From: Phenylobacterium sp.
GTDB lineage: Bacteria; Pseudomonadota; Alphaproteobacteria; Caulobacterales; Caulobacteraceae
DNA length: 64,000 bases
Direction: 5' to 3'
Assembly (NCBI RefSeq): GCF_030645195.1
Contig: NZ_JAUSLW010000183.1
Coordinates: forward strand, 1-64,000
In this document: positions 33,541 through 41,165 of the stretch, in pieces
Layout: every line of letters begins with the position of its first letter
Numbering within the stretch: the stretch's first letter is position 1
Notes under the pieces: model-generated
Seen by the model: the letters and a program-made list of their open reading frames with translations, nothing else
Database searches by the model: none
What the model was told of the DNA's origin: nothing
Position numbers and translations under genes: made by a program

Positions 33541-35628
33541 CTAGTCGGCCAGCAGGGCCCGCGCGATCCGATCCCGCGTATAGGGCAGGTCCCGCAGACG
33601 CGCGCCCAGGGCATGGGCCACGGCGTTGCCGATGGCCGCCAGGCAGGGGCCGAGCGAAATCTCCCCGATCCCCAGGGGCGGGGCGCCCGGCGGGACGATC
33701 AGCTCCACCTCCACCGACGGAACCTCATCGAAGCGCAGGATCGGATAGTCCTCCCAGGTCACCGAGGCCACGCCGGCGCCCTCCAGCCTCACCTGCTCCT
33801 TCAGGGCCCAGCTCGCGGCCATGATCATGCCGCCCTCGATCTGGTTCTTCGCCCCGTCTGGATTGATGATCAGGCCCGCGTCGGCCACGCACCACAGGTG
33901 CTCCAGCCGCACCTCCTCATCGACGCTGACCCGGGCCGCCACCGCCACGAAGGCGCCGCGGTCGCGATGGCGGTCATAGGCCAGGCCCAGGCCCCGCCCC
34001 TCTCCGCCCGGTCCGCGCCGGTCCCAGCCGCAGACCGCGCCGATCCGCTCCACCACCGCCCGGGCGCGGGGCTCGCTCAGCATCTCCAGGCGGAAGGCCA
34101 GGGGATCCTTTCCGGCCGCCTGCGCGAGCTCGTCCAGGAAGCACTCCCCGGCATAGGTGTTCACCGGCCCGCCCAGACCCCGCAGGGACGAGGTCCGCAC
34201 CGGCGAATTGATCACCAGGTGCTCCTTCACCCGCACGGCGGGGATGTCATAGGAGGGCGCGGCGTTCAGCCGCCCGCCGAAGGCCGTGGCCTGGTTGGGG
34301 GGCGGCAGGTCCGGCGGCCCCTGGGGCAGGGCGGGCTCGATCAGGGTGCGGCCGCGATTGACGTGCAGATTGGTCCAGATCTCCGTGGTCCAGTCGGCCA
34401 GCCGCCCGGCGGCGTCCAGTTCGGCGGTCATCTCGACCCGCATGGCGGTGCCCACCGGCGAGTGGCCGAACTCGTCCTCGCGCCGCCACTGCACCCGGAT
34501 CGGCGCGCCCGGCCGGCGGCTGGCGATGAAGGCCGCGTCATAGGCCGCGTCCTCCGCCCCGTTGTGGCCGTAGCAGCCCGCCCCCTGGGCGTGCTCCATC
34601 TCGATGGCCTCGGGCGGAAGCCCGGTGATGCGGGCGATCTGAAGCCTCGGCGGATAGACCCCCTGGGCGTGGGTCCAGACCCTCAGCCGGCCCTCCTCGA
34701 ACCAGGCGATCCCGCAGGAGGGCGACATGGAGGCGTGGGCGATATAGGGCCGCGAATAGGCCGCCTGCAGCCGGCGGCGGTTGGACGGTCCGCCGACCGG
34801 CGCGCCCTCCTCCAGCTCGGTGGAAGCCATGTCCTTCAGGGACGCCGCCTCGGTGACCTGGGGCGGCAGGTCGCGCGGCGTGTCCCAGCGGGTGGTCGGT
34901 TCGGCGGCGGCGTGCGCGCGGGCCGCCGCCGCCTCGCTGGAGGAGATGAAGGCCACGAAGGACCCCTCGGTCAGGATGTCGAGATCGGCGTCCCCCGCCG
35001 CCTTCCAGGCCGCGGCCTCGTCGAGGAAGGCCAGCCTCGCCGTCGGCCCCGGTTGGCGCAGCACGCGGGCATGCCGCATCCCCGGCAGGACGACGTCCTG
35101 GATAAAGCCCCCGCCGAACATCTTGGCTGGCAGGTCCAGGCGCGGCGCGCTCGTCCCTACCAGCCGGTGCTGGTCCTGGGACTTCCAGCGCGCGGTCCCG
35201 CTCGGCGGTTGGGCCAGGTCGATGGCGGGGCTCAGCGTCCAGTAGGTCTCCCCGCTCGGCGCGCCGTCCAGCCGGAAGGCGCCGTCGCGGATGTCGATCT
35301 GGCCGGGTGCGCAGTCGAGCCGCCGGCAGGCCTCGGCCACGAACAGGGCCCGGACCTCGGCGCAGGCCGCCCGCACCGAGGCGCCGGAGACCTCCACGGA
35401 CATGGAGCCCACCGTCATCCCCTCGTCGGGCACGGCGCCGGTGGCCGCATTGGCCACCTCCACTTGAGGCATGGCCACGTCCAGTTCCTCGGCGGCGATC
35501 TGAGCCAGCGCCGTCAGCGCCCCCTGGCCGTACTCCACCTTGCCGAAGGCGATGCGGACGACGCCGGGCGCCGGGAACCCGACCCAGCGGTCGAGGCTGG
35601 GATTGGCCTGCAGGCCGGGGGGGATCAC
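33541..35628 (-). CDS. Molybdopterin-binding large subunit, isoquinoline 1-oxidoreductase/aldehyde oxidase type
   Basis: A 695-residue xanthine-oxidase-family large subunit. VRIAFGKVEYGQGALTAL matches the N-terminal part. NPDGAKNQIEGGMI and the catalytic Glu region LGIGEISLGPCLAAIGNAV near the C-terminus are visible. GTG at 35628 overlaps the stop of the 2Fe-2S subunit (GTGA); the frame upstream of that is not coding. No twin-arginine signal follows this start. It hydroxylates an N-heterocycle or aldehyde with electrons passed to the Fe-S subunit; the substrate is unknown. No cytochrome subunit is adjacent. Confidence 0.88.
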   Translation of the reverse strand: MIPPGLQANPSLDRWVGFPAPGVVRIAFGKVEYGQGALTALAQIAAEELDVAMPQVEVANAATGAVPDEGMTVGSMSVEVSGASVRAACAEVRALFVAEACRRLDCAPGQIDIRDGAFRLDGAPSGETYWTLSPAIDLAQPPSGTARWKSQDQHRLVGTSAPRLDLPAKMFGGGFIQDVVLPGMRHARVLRQPGPTARLAFLDEAAAWKAAGDADLDILTEGSFVAFISSSEAAAARAHAAAEPTTRWDTPRDLPPQVTEAASLKDMASTELEEGAPVGGPSNRRRLQAAYSRPYIAHASMSPSCGIAWFEEGRLRVWTHAQGVYPPRLQIARITGLPPEAIEMEHAQGAGCYGHNGAEDAAYDAAFIASRRPGAPIRVQWRREDEFGHSPVGTAMRVEMTAELDAAGRLADWTTEIWTNLHVNRGRTLIEPALPQGPPDLPPPNQATAFGGRLNAAPSYDIPAVRVKEHLVINSPVRTSSLRGLGGPVNTYAGECFLDELAQAAGKDPLAFRLEMLSEPRARAVVERIGAVCGWDRRGPGGEGRGLGLAYDRHRDRGAFVAVAARVSVDEEVRLEHLWCVADAGLIINPDGAKNQIEGGMIMAASWALKEQVRLEGAGVASVTWEDYPILRFDEVPSVEVELIVPPGAPPLGIGEISLGPCLAAIGNAVAHALGARLRDLPYTRDRIARALLAD

Positions 35629-36095
35629 CGGACCGGCTCCGCGTTCATGCGGCTTGCCGCCAGCAACACCGCGTCCATCACCCGGTTGTGCGCCCCGCAG
35701 CGGCACAGATGCCAGGCCAGGGCCTGGGCCACTTCCTGTCGCGTCGGGTTCGGGTTGCGATCCAGCAGCCCCTTGGCGCCCACCAATATGCCCGACAGGC
35801 AGAAGCCGCACTGGCCCGCCTGCAATTCCAGGAAGGCGGTCTGCAAGAGATGGGGCGCGTCCGGGGTCCCCAGCCCCTCCACCGTGACGATGGACTTGCC
35901 CTCGAGGTTGCCCACCTCCAACTGACAGGCCGCCACGTCCTGGCCGTCCACCAGCACCGAGCAGGCCCCGCACTGCCCCGTCCCGCAGCCGAACCGCGGC
36001 CCGGTGAGGCCAAGCTCATTGCGCAGCACATCCAGCAGGTTGTCGGTGGGCTCGGCGGTGACCCGCCGCGTCTGGCCGTTGATCATCAGGTCCAT
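35625..36095 (-). CDS. 2Fe-2S subunit of molybdenum hydroxylase (IorA type)
   Basis: A 156-residue two-domain ferredoxin-type subunit. The first cluster motif is GPRFGCGTGQCGACSVLVDG with the distal Cys in DVAACQLEV. The second cluster uses GQCGFCLSGILVG and HLCRCGAHNRVMDA. Such subunits carry electrons from the Mo-cofactor subunit to an acceptor. Coupled by GTGA overlap to the large subunit gene. Confidence 0.93.
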   Translation of the reverse strand: MDLMINGQTRRVTAEPTDNLLDVLRNELGLTGPRFGCGTGQCGACSVLVDGQDVAACQLEVGNLEGKSIVTVEGLGTPDAPHLLQTAFLELQAGQCGFCLSGILVGAKGLLDRNPNPTRQEVAQALAWHLCRCGAHNRVMDAVLLAASRMNAEPVR

Positions 36096-36192
36096 GGTCG
36101 CGCTCTCAATCCTCGACGCCGCTCAAGGTCGAGGAAGAGAACCACGAACCACGCGAACCACACAAACCAGCGTCATCCCCGGTGGACCATTC

Positions 36193-36813
36193 TTAGGTTT
36201 CGGCCTTGGCCGCGGCCTCCCAGGCCAGGACCTCCGGCGTCGCCAGCAGGCGCTCGACGTAGGCGCCCGCCGCGCCGTCGACCTTGATCCCATAGGTGCG
36301 GAAGCGGGTCGCCACCGGCGCGTAGAAGGCGTCGGCGATGGACCAGTCCCCCAGCAGGAAGGGGCCGCCGAACTTCCCCAGTAGGTCGTCGAACAGTTCG
36401 GTGACCCGGGCGACGTTCCGGGTAGCGGCCTCGGAGAGCGCCACCGCGCGGGGCGCGATCTCCAGGGCCATGGGGCATTCCTGGCGCAGGGCCTGGAAGC
36501 CCGAATGCATCTCCGCGGCCGCCGAGCGGCCCAGCGCCCGGGCGACCGGATCGGCAGGCCACAGCTTGGCGGCCGGCAGCTTCTCGGCCAGGTACTCGCA
36601 GATCGCCAGGGAATCCCAGACCAGCAGGTCGCCGTGCTTCAGGGCCGGGACCAGGCCCGATTTCGAGAGCGGCCGGATGGCCTCGTAGGTCTGGTTGTTC
36701 TCCTGCCGCAGATCGACCAGGGTTTCAGTGAAGGGCGTCCCCGAGCGCTTCAGCACAAGCCAGGGTCGCATCGACCAGCTCGACCACCGCTTCGTCCCGA
36801 TCACCAGTTCCAT
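36193..36813 (-). CDS. Glutathione S-transferase family protein
   Basis: A 206-residue GST. The N-terminal thioredoxin-like domain starts ELVIGTKRWSSWSMRPWLVL, with SGLVPALKHGD and DSLAICEYLAEKL for the glutathione site. The helical domain ends with WSIADAFYAPVATRF. The SS-x-S-x-RPW start resembles zeta/maleylacetoacetate isomerase-like groups with a serine in place of tyrosine. Divergent from the MFS gene, 96 bases away. Substrate unknown. Confidence 0.9.
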   Translation of the reverse strand: MELVIGTKRWSSWSMRPWLVLKRSGTPFTETLVDLRQENNQTYEAIRPLSKSGLVPALKHGDLLVWDSLAICEYLAEKLPAAKLWPADPVARALGRSAAAEMHSGFQALRQECPMALEIAPRAVALSEAATRNVARVTELFDDLLGKFGGPFLLGDWSIADAFYAPVATRFRTYGIKVDGAAGAYVERLLATPEVLAWEAAAKAET

Positions 36814-36909
36814 GGGTCAATCTCCTTGATCACGCAGCCGCTATTGGCTTGAGCGCGAAGGCGCCGTCTAGTGTCCGCAACGATCAAAAAAATCCGAGGA
36901 AACCCCATC

Positions 36910-38283
36910 ATGACCGAGGCATCCGCCCCGGCCCCCATCGGCGCCACGATTTCCGAGCCCACGGCTCCCGCCGTGCCCCTGGTCTCTGACGCCTATCGCC
37001 GCTACGCCCTGGTCATCCTGCTGGCGGTCTACACGCTCAACTTCCTCGACCGGCAGATCGTCACCATCCTGGCCGAGCCGATCAAGAACGACCTTGGCCT
37101 CGCCGACTGGCAGCTGGGCCTGATGACGGGTCTGGCCTTCGCCGTCTTCTACACCGTCCTCGGCCTGCCCATCGCCCGCCTGGCCGAGAGCTTCAACCGG
37201 GTCTGGATCATCGGCGGGTCGCTGGCCGTCTGGTCGGGCTTCACCGTGCTGTGCGGCCAGGCCACCAGCTTCGCCCAGCTGGTGGGCGCCCGCATCGGGG
37301 TCGGCATCGGCGAGGCGGGCTGCACGCCGACCGCCCACTCCCTGATCGCCGACTATGCGCCCAGGGAGAAACGCGCCTCGGCGCTCGCCTTCTTCTCCAT
37401 CGGCACCCCGCTGGGGGGCCTGCTGGGCCTGGCCATGGGCGGGCTGATCGCCGACGCCTACGGCTGGCGCACCGCCTTCCTGCTGGCCGGCGTGCCGGGC
37501 CTGATCTTCACCGTGGTGGTCTTCCTCACCATGAAGGAGCCGCGCAAGGCCATGAGCGCCGCGGCCGCCGCGGCCCACGCGCCGGGCAAGGGCCACTTCG
37601 CCGCCACCCTGAAATACCTGCGCGGCAAGCCGGTCTTCTGGTTCATCGCCTTCGGCGCCGCCGTGAAGGCCTTCATCGGCTACGGCCACGCCCCCTTCAC
37701 CGCCTCCTTCTTCCTGCGCAACCACGCCGAGGAGGTGGCCCAGATGGCCGACAGGTTCGGCCTGGGTTCGGTGGGCTTCCTGGGTCTGGCCCTGGGCCTG
37801 ATGGGCGGCACGGCGGGGATCATCTCGTCCTGGGCCGGCGGGGCCATCGCCGACTGGGCGGCCAAGCGCGACATCCGCGCCTATATGAGCGTCCCGGCCG
37901 TCGCCTCGCTGATCTCGCCCTTCATCTACGCCACCGCCATCCTGCTGCCCTCGGCCTTCTGGGCCCTGTGGCTGCTGATCCTGCCCGGCCTGCTGGGCTC
38001 GCTCTGGTACGGGCCGGTCTATTCCAGCGCCCAGAGCCTGGTGCCGCCCCAGATGCGCGCCACCTCGGCCTCGATCCTGATCTTCATCATCAACCTGGTG
38101 GGCCTGGGCCTGGGGCCGCTGTTCGTCGGCATCCTCTCCGACGTCCTGGCCAACGGGCCGCTGGCCCTGGGCTCGGCGGAGGGCGTCCGCTGGGCGCTTA
38201 TCCTCTCGGCCTTCCTGGGCTTCATCGCCACCGGCCTGTTCTGGCTGGCCCGGCGCACCATCCGCGAAGAGATCGTTTCCTGA
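36910..38283 (+). CDS. Spinster-type MFS transporter (copy 1)
   Basis: A 457-residue 12-helix major facilitator. Helix 1 reads YALVILLAVYTLNFLDRQIV, and the loop after helix 2 holds GLPIARLAESFNRVW. IGEAGCTPTAHSLIADYAPREKR precedes helix 5. This pattern is typical of the Spinster/sugar-phosphate-like MFS group, numerous in Caulobacterales and Sphingomonadales. ATG at 36910 is preferred over 36871. Its closest relative in the window is the copy at 47694. Substrate unknown. Confidence 0.88.
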   Translation: MTEASAPAPIGATISEPTAPAVPLVSDAYRRYALVILLAVYTLNFLDRQIVTILAEPIKNDLGLADWQLGLMTGLAFAVFYTVLGLPIARLAESFNRVWIIGGSLAVWSGFTVLCGQATSFAQLVGARIGVGIGEAGCTPTAHSLIADYAPREKRASALAFFSIGTPLGGLLGLAMGGLIADAYGWRTAFLLAGVPGLIFTVVVFLTMKEPRKAMSAAAAAAHAPGKGHFAATLKYLRGKPVFWFIAFGAAVKAFIGYGHAPFTASFFLRNHAEEVAQMADRFGLGSVGFLGLALGLMGGTAGIISSWAGGAIADWAAKRDIRAYMSVPAVASLISPFIYATAILLPSAFWALWLLILPGLLGSLWYGPVYSSAQSLVPPQMRATSASILIFIINLVGLGLGPLFVGILSDVLANGPLALGSAEGVRWALILSAFLGFIATGLFWLARRTIREEIVS

Positions 38284-38392
38284 AGCGGATCGCCTACCTG
38301 ACCTGCGCCGACTGCCTGACGACGGCGGAGAGGCGCAACGACTGAGCGGCATGCAGGCTCAACCCGCCGGCTGCCGCTGAGCCCCGTCCAGC

Positions 38393-38761
38393 CTATGCCG
38401 CGGTTAGCCGATACTCCGGGATCAGGAGTTCGGCCGGAATCCCCCAGGCGCGATTGAGGGCGCGGATCATTTGCAGCGTTAAGGGGCGCTTGCGTTGAAC
38501 GATCTCGGTGGCTCGGGATTGACCGACCACCGCCGCAAGGTCTGCGCGGGTTCGACCGTTCATCTTCATTTCCGCGAGGATCACGGCGATAGGATCGAGT
38601 CCAACCGCTGGCTTGATCAGGCTGGCCTCATAGATATCGACAAGGACACCCCAATCGACAAGGCGTTGTTGGTCGTCCGGGTCTTCCGCGTCCCACAGCC
38701 GTTGGATTTCGTCCAAGGCGGCTCGGTGTTCGACGGCGTTATGGATAAGCCTCGGTTCCAT
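38393..38761 (-). CDS. HigA-type antitoxin
   Basis: A 122-residue antitoxin. The N-terminal half (LIHNAVEHRAALDEIQRLWD) and middle (PIAVILAEMKMNGRTRADLA) lead into a C-terminal HTH (VVGQSRATEIVQRKRPLTLQ, then LNRAWGIPAELLIPEY). This is the HigA arrangement with toxin gene first. ATG at 38761 lies 11 bases after the toxin stop. It probably represses the operon through the two palindromes upstream of the toxin gene. Confidence 0.88.
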   Translation of the reverse strand: MEPRLIHNAVEHRAALDEIQRLWDAEDPDDQQRLVDWGVLVDIYEASLIKPAVGLDPIAVILAEMKMNGRTRADLAAVVGQSRATEIVQRKRPLTLQMIRALNRAWGIPAELLIPEYRLTAA

Positions 38762-38772
38762 GCTCGCTTTCC

Positions 38773-39075
38773 CTAAAACATATCCACTGTCAGCGCATCG
38801 ATCCGGTCGTACTGGGCATGTGTCCCGATGAACTTCACCCAGACGATCTGCGCCTTGAACTGGACCGCACAAATCATCCTGTAGTCGCCCCCAGCCACCT
38901 CGAAGCGGACCCGCTCTCCGTTCAAGACCTTGGCTTTGGACCAACGCGCCTGCACATCACCCATCGACTTCCAGTCCGCCTTCCTGGCGACGGCGAGCCA
39001 AAGACGAAGCGGCGCCTCGGCGTCGGGGTGCGCTTCCCAGAAGTCCTGGAGCGAGCTCTGAGCGACAATCCTCAC
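38773..39075 (-). CDS. HigB-type mRNA interferase toxin
   Basis: A 100-residue RelE-superfamily toxin of the HigB (HicA-unrelated) group: LQDFWEAHPDAEAPLRLWL, then ADWKSMGDVQARW and ERVRFEVAGGDYRMICAV, ending FIGTHAQYDRIDAL. HigB cleaves mRNA on the ribosome. First gene of the higBA operon, as is usual for this type. Confidence 0.9.
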   Translation of the reverse strand: MRIVAQSSLQDFWEAHPDAEAPLRLWLAVARKADWKSMGDVQARWSKAKVLNGERVRFEVAGGDYRMICAVQFKAQIVWVKFIGTHAQYDRIDALTVDMF

Positions 39076-39090
39076 GCTACAAACATGACA

Positions 39091-39133
39091 TTTCCCGAGA
39101 CGGGAAACAAGTGAATTTTCCCGCGACGGGAAA
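39091..39133. promoter_or_regulatory. Twin palindromic operator of higBA
   Basis: Two almost identical palindromes, TTTCCCGAGACGGGAAA (39091-39107) and TTTCCCGCGACGGGAAA (39117-39133), lie 26 bases centre to centre. The first starts 15 bases upstream of the toxin ATG. They differ only in the centre. This is the expected binding array for the HigA antitoxin. Confidence 0.75.
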
Positions 39134-39263
39134 TCTAGGCATGGAGGCCACCGAGCCCCACCTCTTCCCGCAGTTCGGCGAGGGTCTTGGCGAGCGCATG
39201 GCCCAAGCCTGCGCCAGGCTGATGGGATAGACTGGCGATCGGTTCACGATTCCGGAGCGTCCC

Positions 39264-39623
39264 ATGCTGAAAGCCGCCCTCGCCGCCCTGCTGATGACGG
39301 TGCTCGTCGCCTGCGCCCCGCCCCCCGCCCCGGCCCCATCGACGCAAGCCTCCACGCCGGACGTCGCGGCCTGCGCCGCCAGGGGCGGAACCGTCCGCCC
39401 GGTCTGCCGCATGCAGAGGCCCGCCTGCGTCATCGCCTATGCCGACGCCGGCAAGACCTGCTCCGACAAGTCCGACTGCCAGGGCCGCTGCCTCTATCGT
39501 GGCGAGACCCCCGCCGATCCGGCCGCCGCCGTGACCGGCCAGTGCCAGGCCAATTCCGATCCCTGCGGCTGCTTCACCACCGTGGTGAAGGGCCATCTCG
39601 GCCCGGGCATGTGCGTGGACTGA
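39264..39623 (+). CDS. Small cysteine-rich lipoprotein, unknown
   Basis: A 119-residue protein with a lipoprotein signal (LKAALAALLMTVLVAC, lipidation at Cys17). A Pro-rich spacer follows. The mature domain has about ten cysteines (CAARGG, CRMQRPACVIAY, KTCSDKSDCQGRC, QCQANSDPCGCF and CVD), suggesting a compact disulfide-bonded fold. It lies 7 bases upstream of the SRAP gene. No family recognised, though such small proteins are common in Caulobacterales. Confidence 0.7.
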   Translation: MLKAALAALLMTVLVACAPPPAPAPSTQASTPDVAACAARGGTVRPVCRMQRPACVIAYADAGKTCSDKSDCQGRCLYRGETPADPAAAVTGQCQANSDPCGCFTTVVKGHLGPGMCVD

Positions 39624-39630
39624 CGGGCCC

Positions 39631-40239
39631 GTGTGCAACGAGTACGCCCGCAAGAAGTCCCTCGACGAGTTGCTGGCCGAGTTCGCGCAGGTCTATGGCG
39701 ACAGCCCGCTGTTCGCCTGGGAGAACGACCACACCCCCAACGACCTGTCGGGCAAGGCCAGCGTCAGGATCCGCGACACCGCCCCGATCTTCCGGCTCTC
39801 GGAGAACCGGCTGGTGGGCTCCATGACGCCCTGGGCCTGGCCCGGTCCCGGCGGCAAGCCGGTGTTCAACTTCGTCTCGGAGAACCGCGACTTTTCCCGC
39901 AACGACCGCGTCCTGGTCTTCGCCGACGCCTTCTATGAGTACACGGCCCCGGAGGCGCCCAGGGTGAAGCTCAAGGACCGCCATGAGTTCAGGCTGGCCG
40001 GCCACGACTGGTTCTGGATGGCCGGGATCGTCAAGGACGGCTGCTTTGCCCTGCTGACCACCCGGCCGGGCCCCGACCTCGCCCCCTATCACGACCGCGG
40101 GATCATCCCGCTCGCCCCCAAGGCGGGCCTGGACTGGCTGACCTTGGCCCGGCCCCAGGCGGAGATCCTCGCGCCCCTGCCCGCCGGCAGCCTGACCCAC
40201 ACCCTGCTGCGCAAGGACGGCGCAGACCTGACGGCTTGA
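39631..40239 (+). CDS. SRAP-domain protein (YedK/HMCES type)
   Basis: A 202-residue SOS-response-associated peptidase. The family crosslinks to abasic sites in single-stranded DNA through Cys2, and the protein begins Met-Cys-Asn-Glu-Tyr from a GTG at 39631. Other conserved residues are Asn in FNFVSENRDF, Glu in ADAFYEYT and His in PYHDRGIIPL. SMTPWAWP is the typical substrate loop. Cleavage of the initiator Met is needed to expose the catalytic Cys. Confidence 0.92.
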   Translation: MCNEYARKKSLDELLAEFAQVYGDSPLFAWENDHTPNDLSGKASVRIRDTAPIFRLSENRLVGSMTPWAWPGPGGKPVFNFVSENRDFSRNDRVLVFADAFYEYTAPEAPRVKLKDRHEFRLAGHDWFWMAGIVKDGCFALLTTRPGPDLAPYHDRGIIPLAPKAGLDWLTLARPQAEILAPLPAGSLTHTLLRKDGADLTA

Positions 40240-40260
40240 TCTGATGCGCCTTGTTCGGCA

Positions 40261-40275
40261 CGGCGTTTTGCCGTA
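40261..40275. promoter_or_regulatory. Small inverted repeat upstream of DUF1778-GNAT module
   Basis: ACGGC and GCCGT flank GTTTT about 28 bases upstream of the antitoxin ATG. DUF1778 antitoxins bind such palindromes in their own promoters. Short symmetry, so uncertain. Confidence 0.4.
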
Positions 40276-40302
40276 CATTGCAGACCCTGAAGGGATGCCG
40301 CC

Positions 40303-40572
40303 ATGACCGCCGCGCGCGAGCTGAAGAAAGAACGGATCGAGCTGCGCGTCGCGGCGTCGGCCAAGGAACTCATCCAGCGCGCCATGGCGGTCAGCGGCCT
40401 GACAGCGGGCGATCTGGCCTATGAGGGCGCCCGCCGGGTGCTGGACGAGCATGAGCGGATGGTGCTGACCGGCGCCGATCGCGAGGCCTTCCTAGAGGCG
40501 GTGACGAACCCGCCCGAACCCACCGATCGGCTCGTCGCCGCGCTGCGTCGGCGCCGTGACCAGTTGGGCTGA
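40303..40572 (+). CDS. DUF1778 (TacA-type) antitoxin
   Basis: An 89-residue protein with a ribbon-helix-helix N-terminus (KKERIELRVAASAKELIQRA and GLTAGDLAYEGARRVL) and a C-terminal segment (LTGADREAFLEAVTNPPEP) typical of TacA-type antitoxins that wrap a GNAT toxin. ATG at 40303. Three bases separate it from the toxin start. Confidence 0.88.
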   Translation: MTAARELKKERIELRVAASAKELIQRAMAVSGLTAGDLAYEGARRVLDEHERMVLTGADREAFLEAVTNPPEPTDRLVAALRRRRDQLG

Positions 40573-40575
40573 GCC

Positions 40576-41094
40576 TTGGGCCTCACGATCCAGCCCCTCG
40601 CCAGGACACATGATCGTCGCGCCTTCAGCTGCGGCCAGGACGATCTCGACGCCTGGTTTCGGCGTCAGGCGGGGCAGGACACGCGCCGCGATGTCGCTCG
40701 CGTCTTCGTCGCCGTGGATGACGACCTGGGGATCGTCGGCTTCTACAGCCTCGGCGCCTTCAGCCTCGCCATCACAGACTTGCCGCCGGCCCTGGCCGAC
40801 AAGCTGCCGCGCTATGACGCCATTCCCGCGGCGCTGATCGGCCGTCTGGCCCGCGACGCGCGTGTCCGCGGTCAGGGTATGGGGGACCTGCTCCTGGCCG
40901 ACGCCATCGGGCGCGTCCTGGAGGCGGGGACCCGCCTGGGCATATTCGCCATCCTGGTGGACGCCAAGGACGCCCGCGCGGCGGCCTTCTACCAGACCTT
41001 CGGCTTCCAACCCTTCCCGTCCCGCCTCGACCGAATGTTCCTGCTCACCGCCACGGCGCGGGCGGCGATGGAGCGACTCCAGACGCCGCCTTGA
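40576..41094 (+). CDS. GNAT acetyltransferase toxin (TacT type)
   Basis: A 172-residue GNAT protein. The family acetylates aminoacyl-tRNA and stops translation. SCGQDDLDAWFRRQA is the family N-terminal signature, IVGFYSLGAFSLAI the central strand, DARVRGQGMGDLLLADAI the acetyl-CoA loop, and AAAFYQTFGFQPF the C-terminal Tyr region. The start is TTG at 40576 with no ATG alternative nearby. Its final codons and stop lie in a 23-bp direct repeat that recurs after the next gene. Confidence 0.9.
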   Translation: MGLTIQPLARTHDRRAFSCGQDDLDAWFRRQAGQDTRRDVARVFVAVDDDLGIVGFYSLGAFSLAITDLPPALADKLPRYDAIPAALIGRLARDARVRGQGMGDLLLADAIGRVLEAGTRLGIFAILVDAKDARAAAFYQTFGFQPFPSRLDRMFLLTATARAAMERLQTPP

Positions 41095-41112
41095 CCTGGC
41101 GCATGGCGCGCC
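41090..41112 (+). repeat. 23-bp direct repeat, left copy
   Basis: CTTGACCTGGCGCATGGCG followed by CGCC. An exact copy lies at 42541-42563. The left copy covers the stop of the GNAT toxin gene, the right copy covers the stop of the ATP-grasp gene, and each precedes a new gene by 50-55 bases. TTGACC resembles a -35 hexamer. Confidence 0.8.
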
Positions 41113-41165
41113 CGGGTTGTTCAGGCGATCCTTCCGCCCTTCCCGTCTCCGATTCCGTCCCCCAT

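Noticed and set aside
33490-35925. An 811-codon plus-strand frame opposite the molybdenum hydroxylase
   Set aside because: The minus-strand frame has clear family motifs. The plus frame is Arg/Gly/Pro-rich, as expected for the antisense of GC-rich coding DNA.
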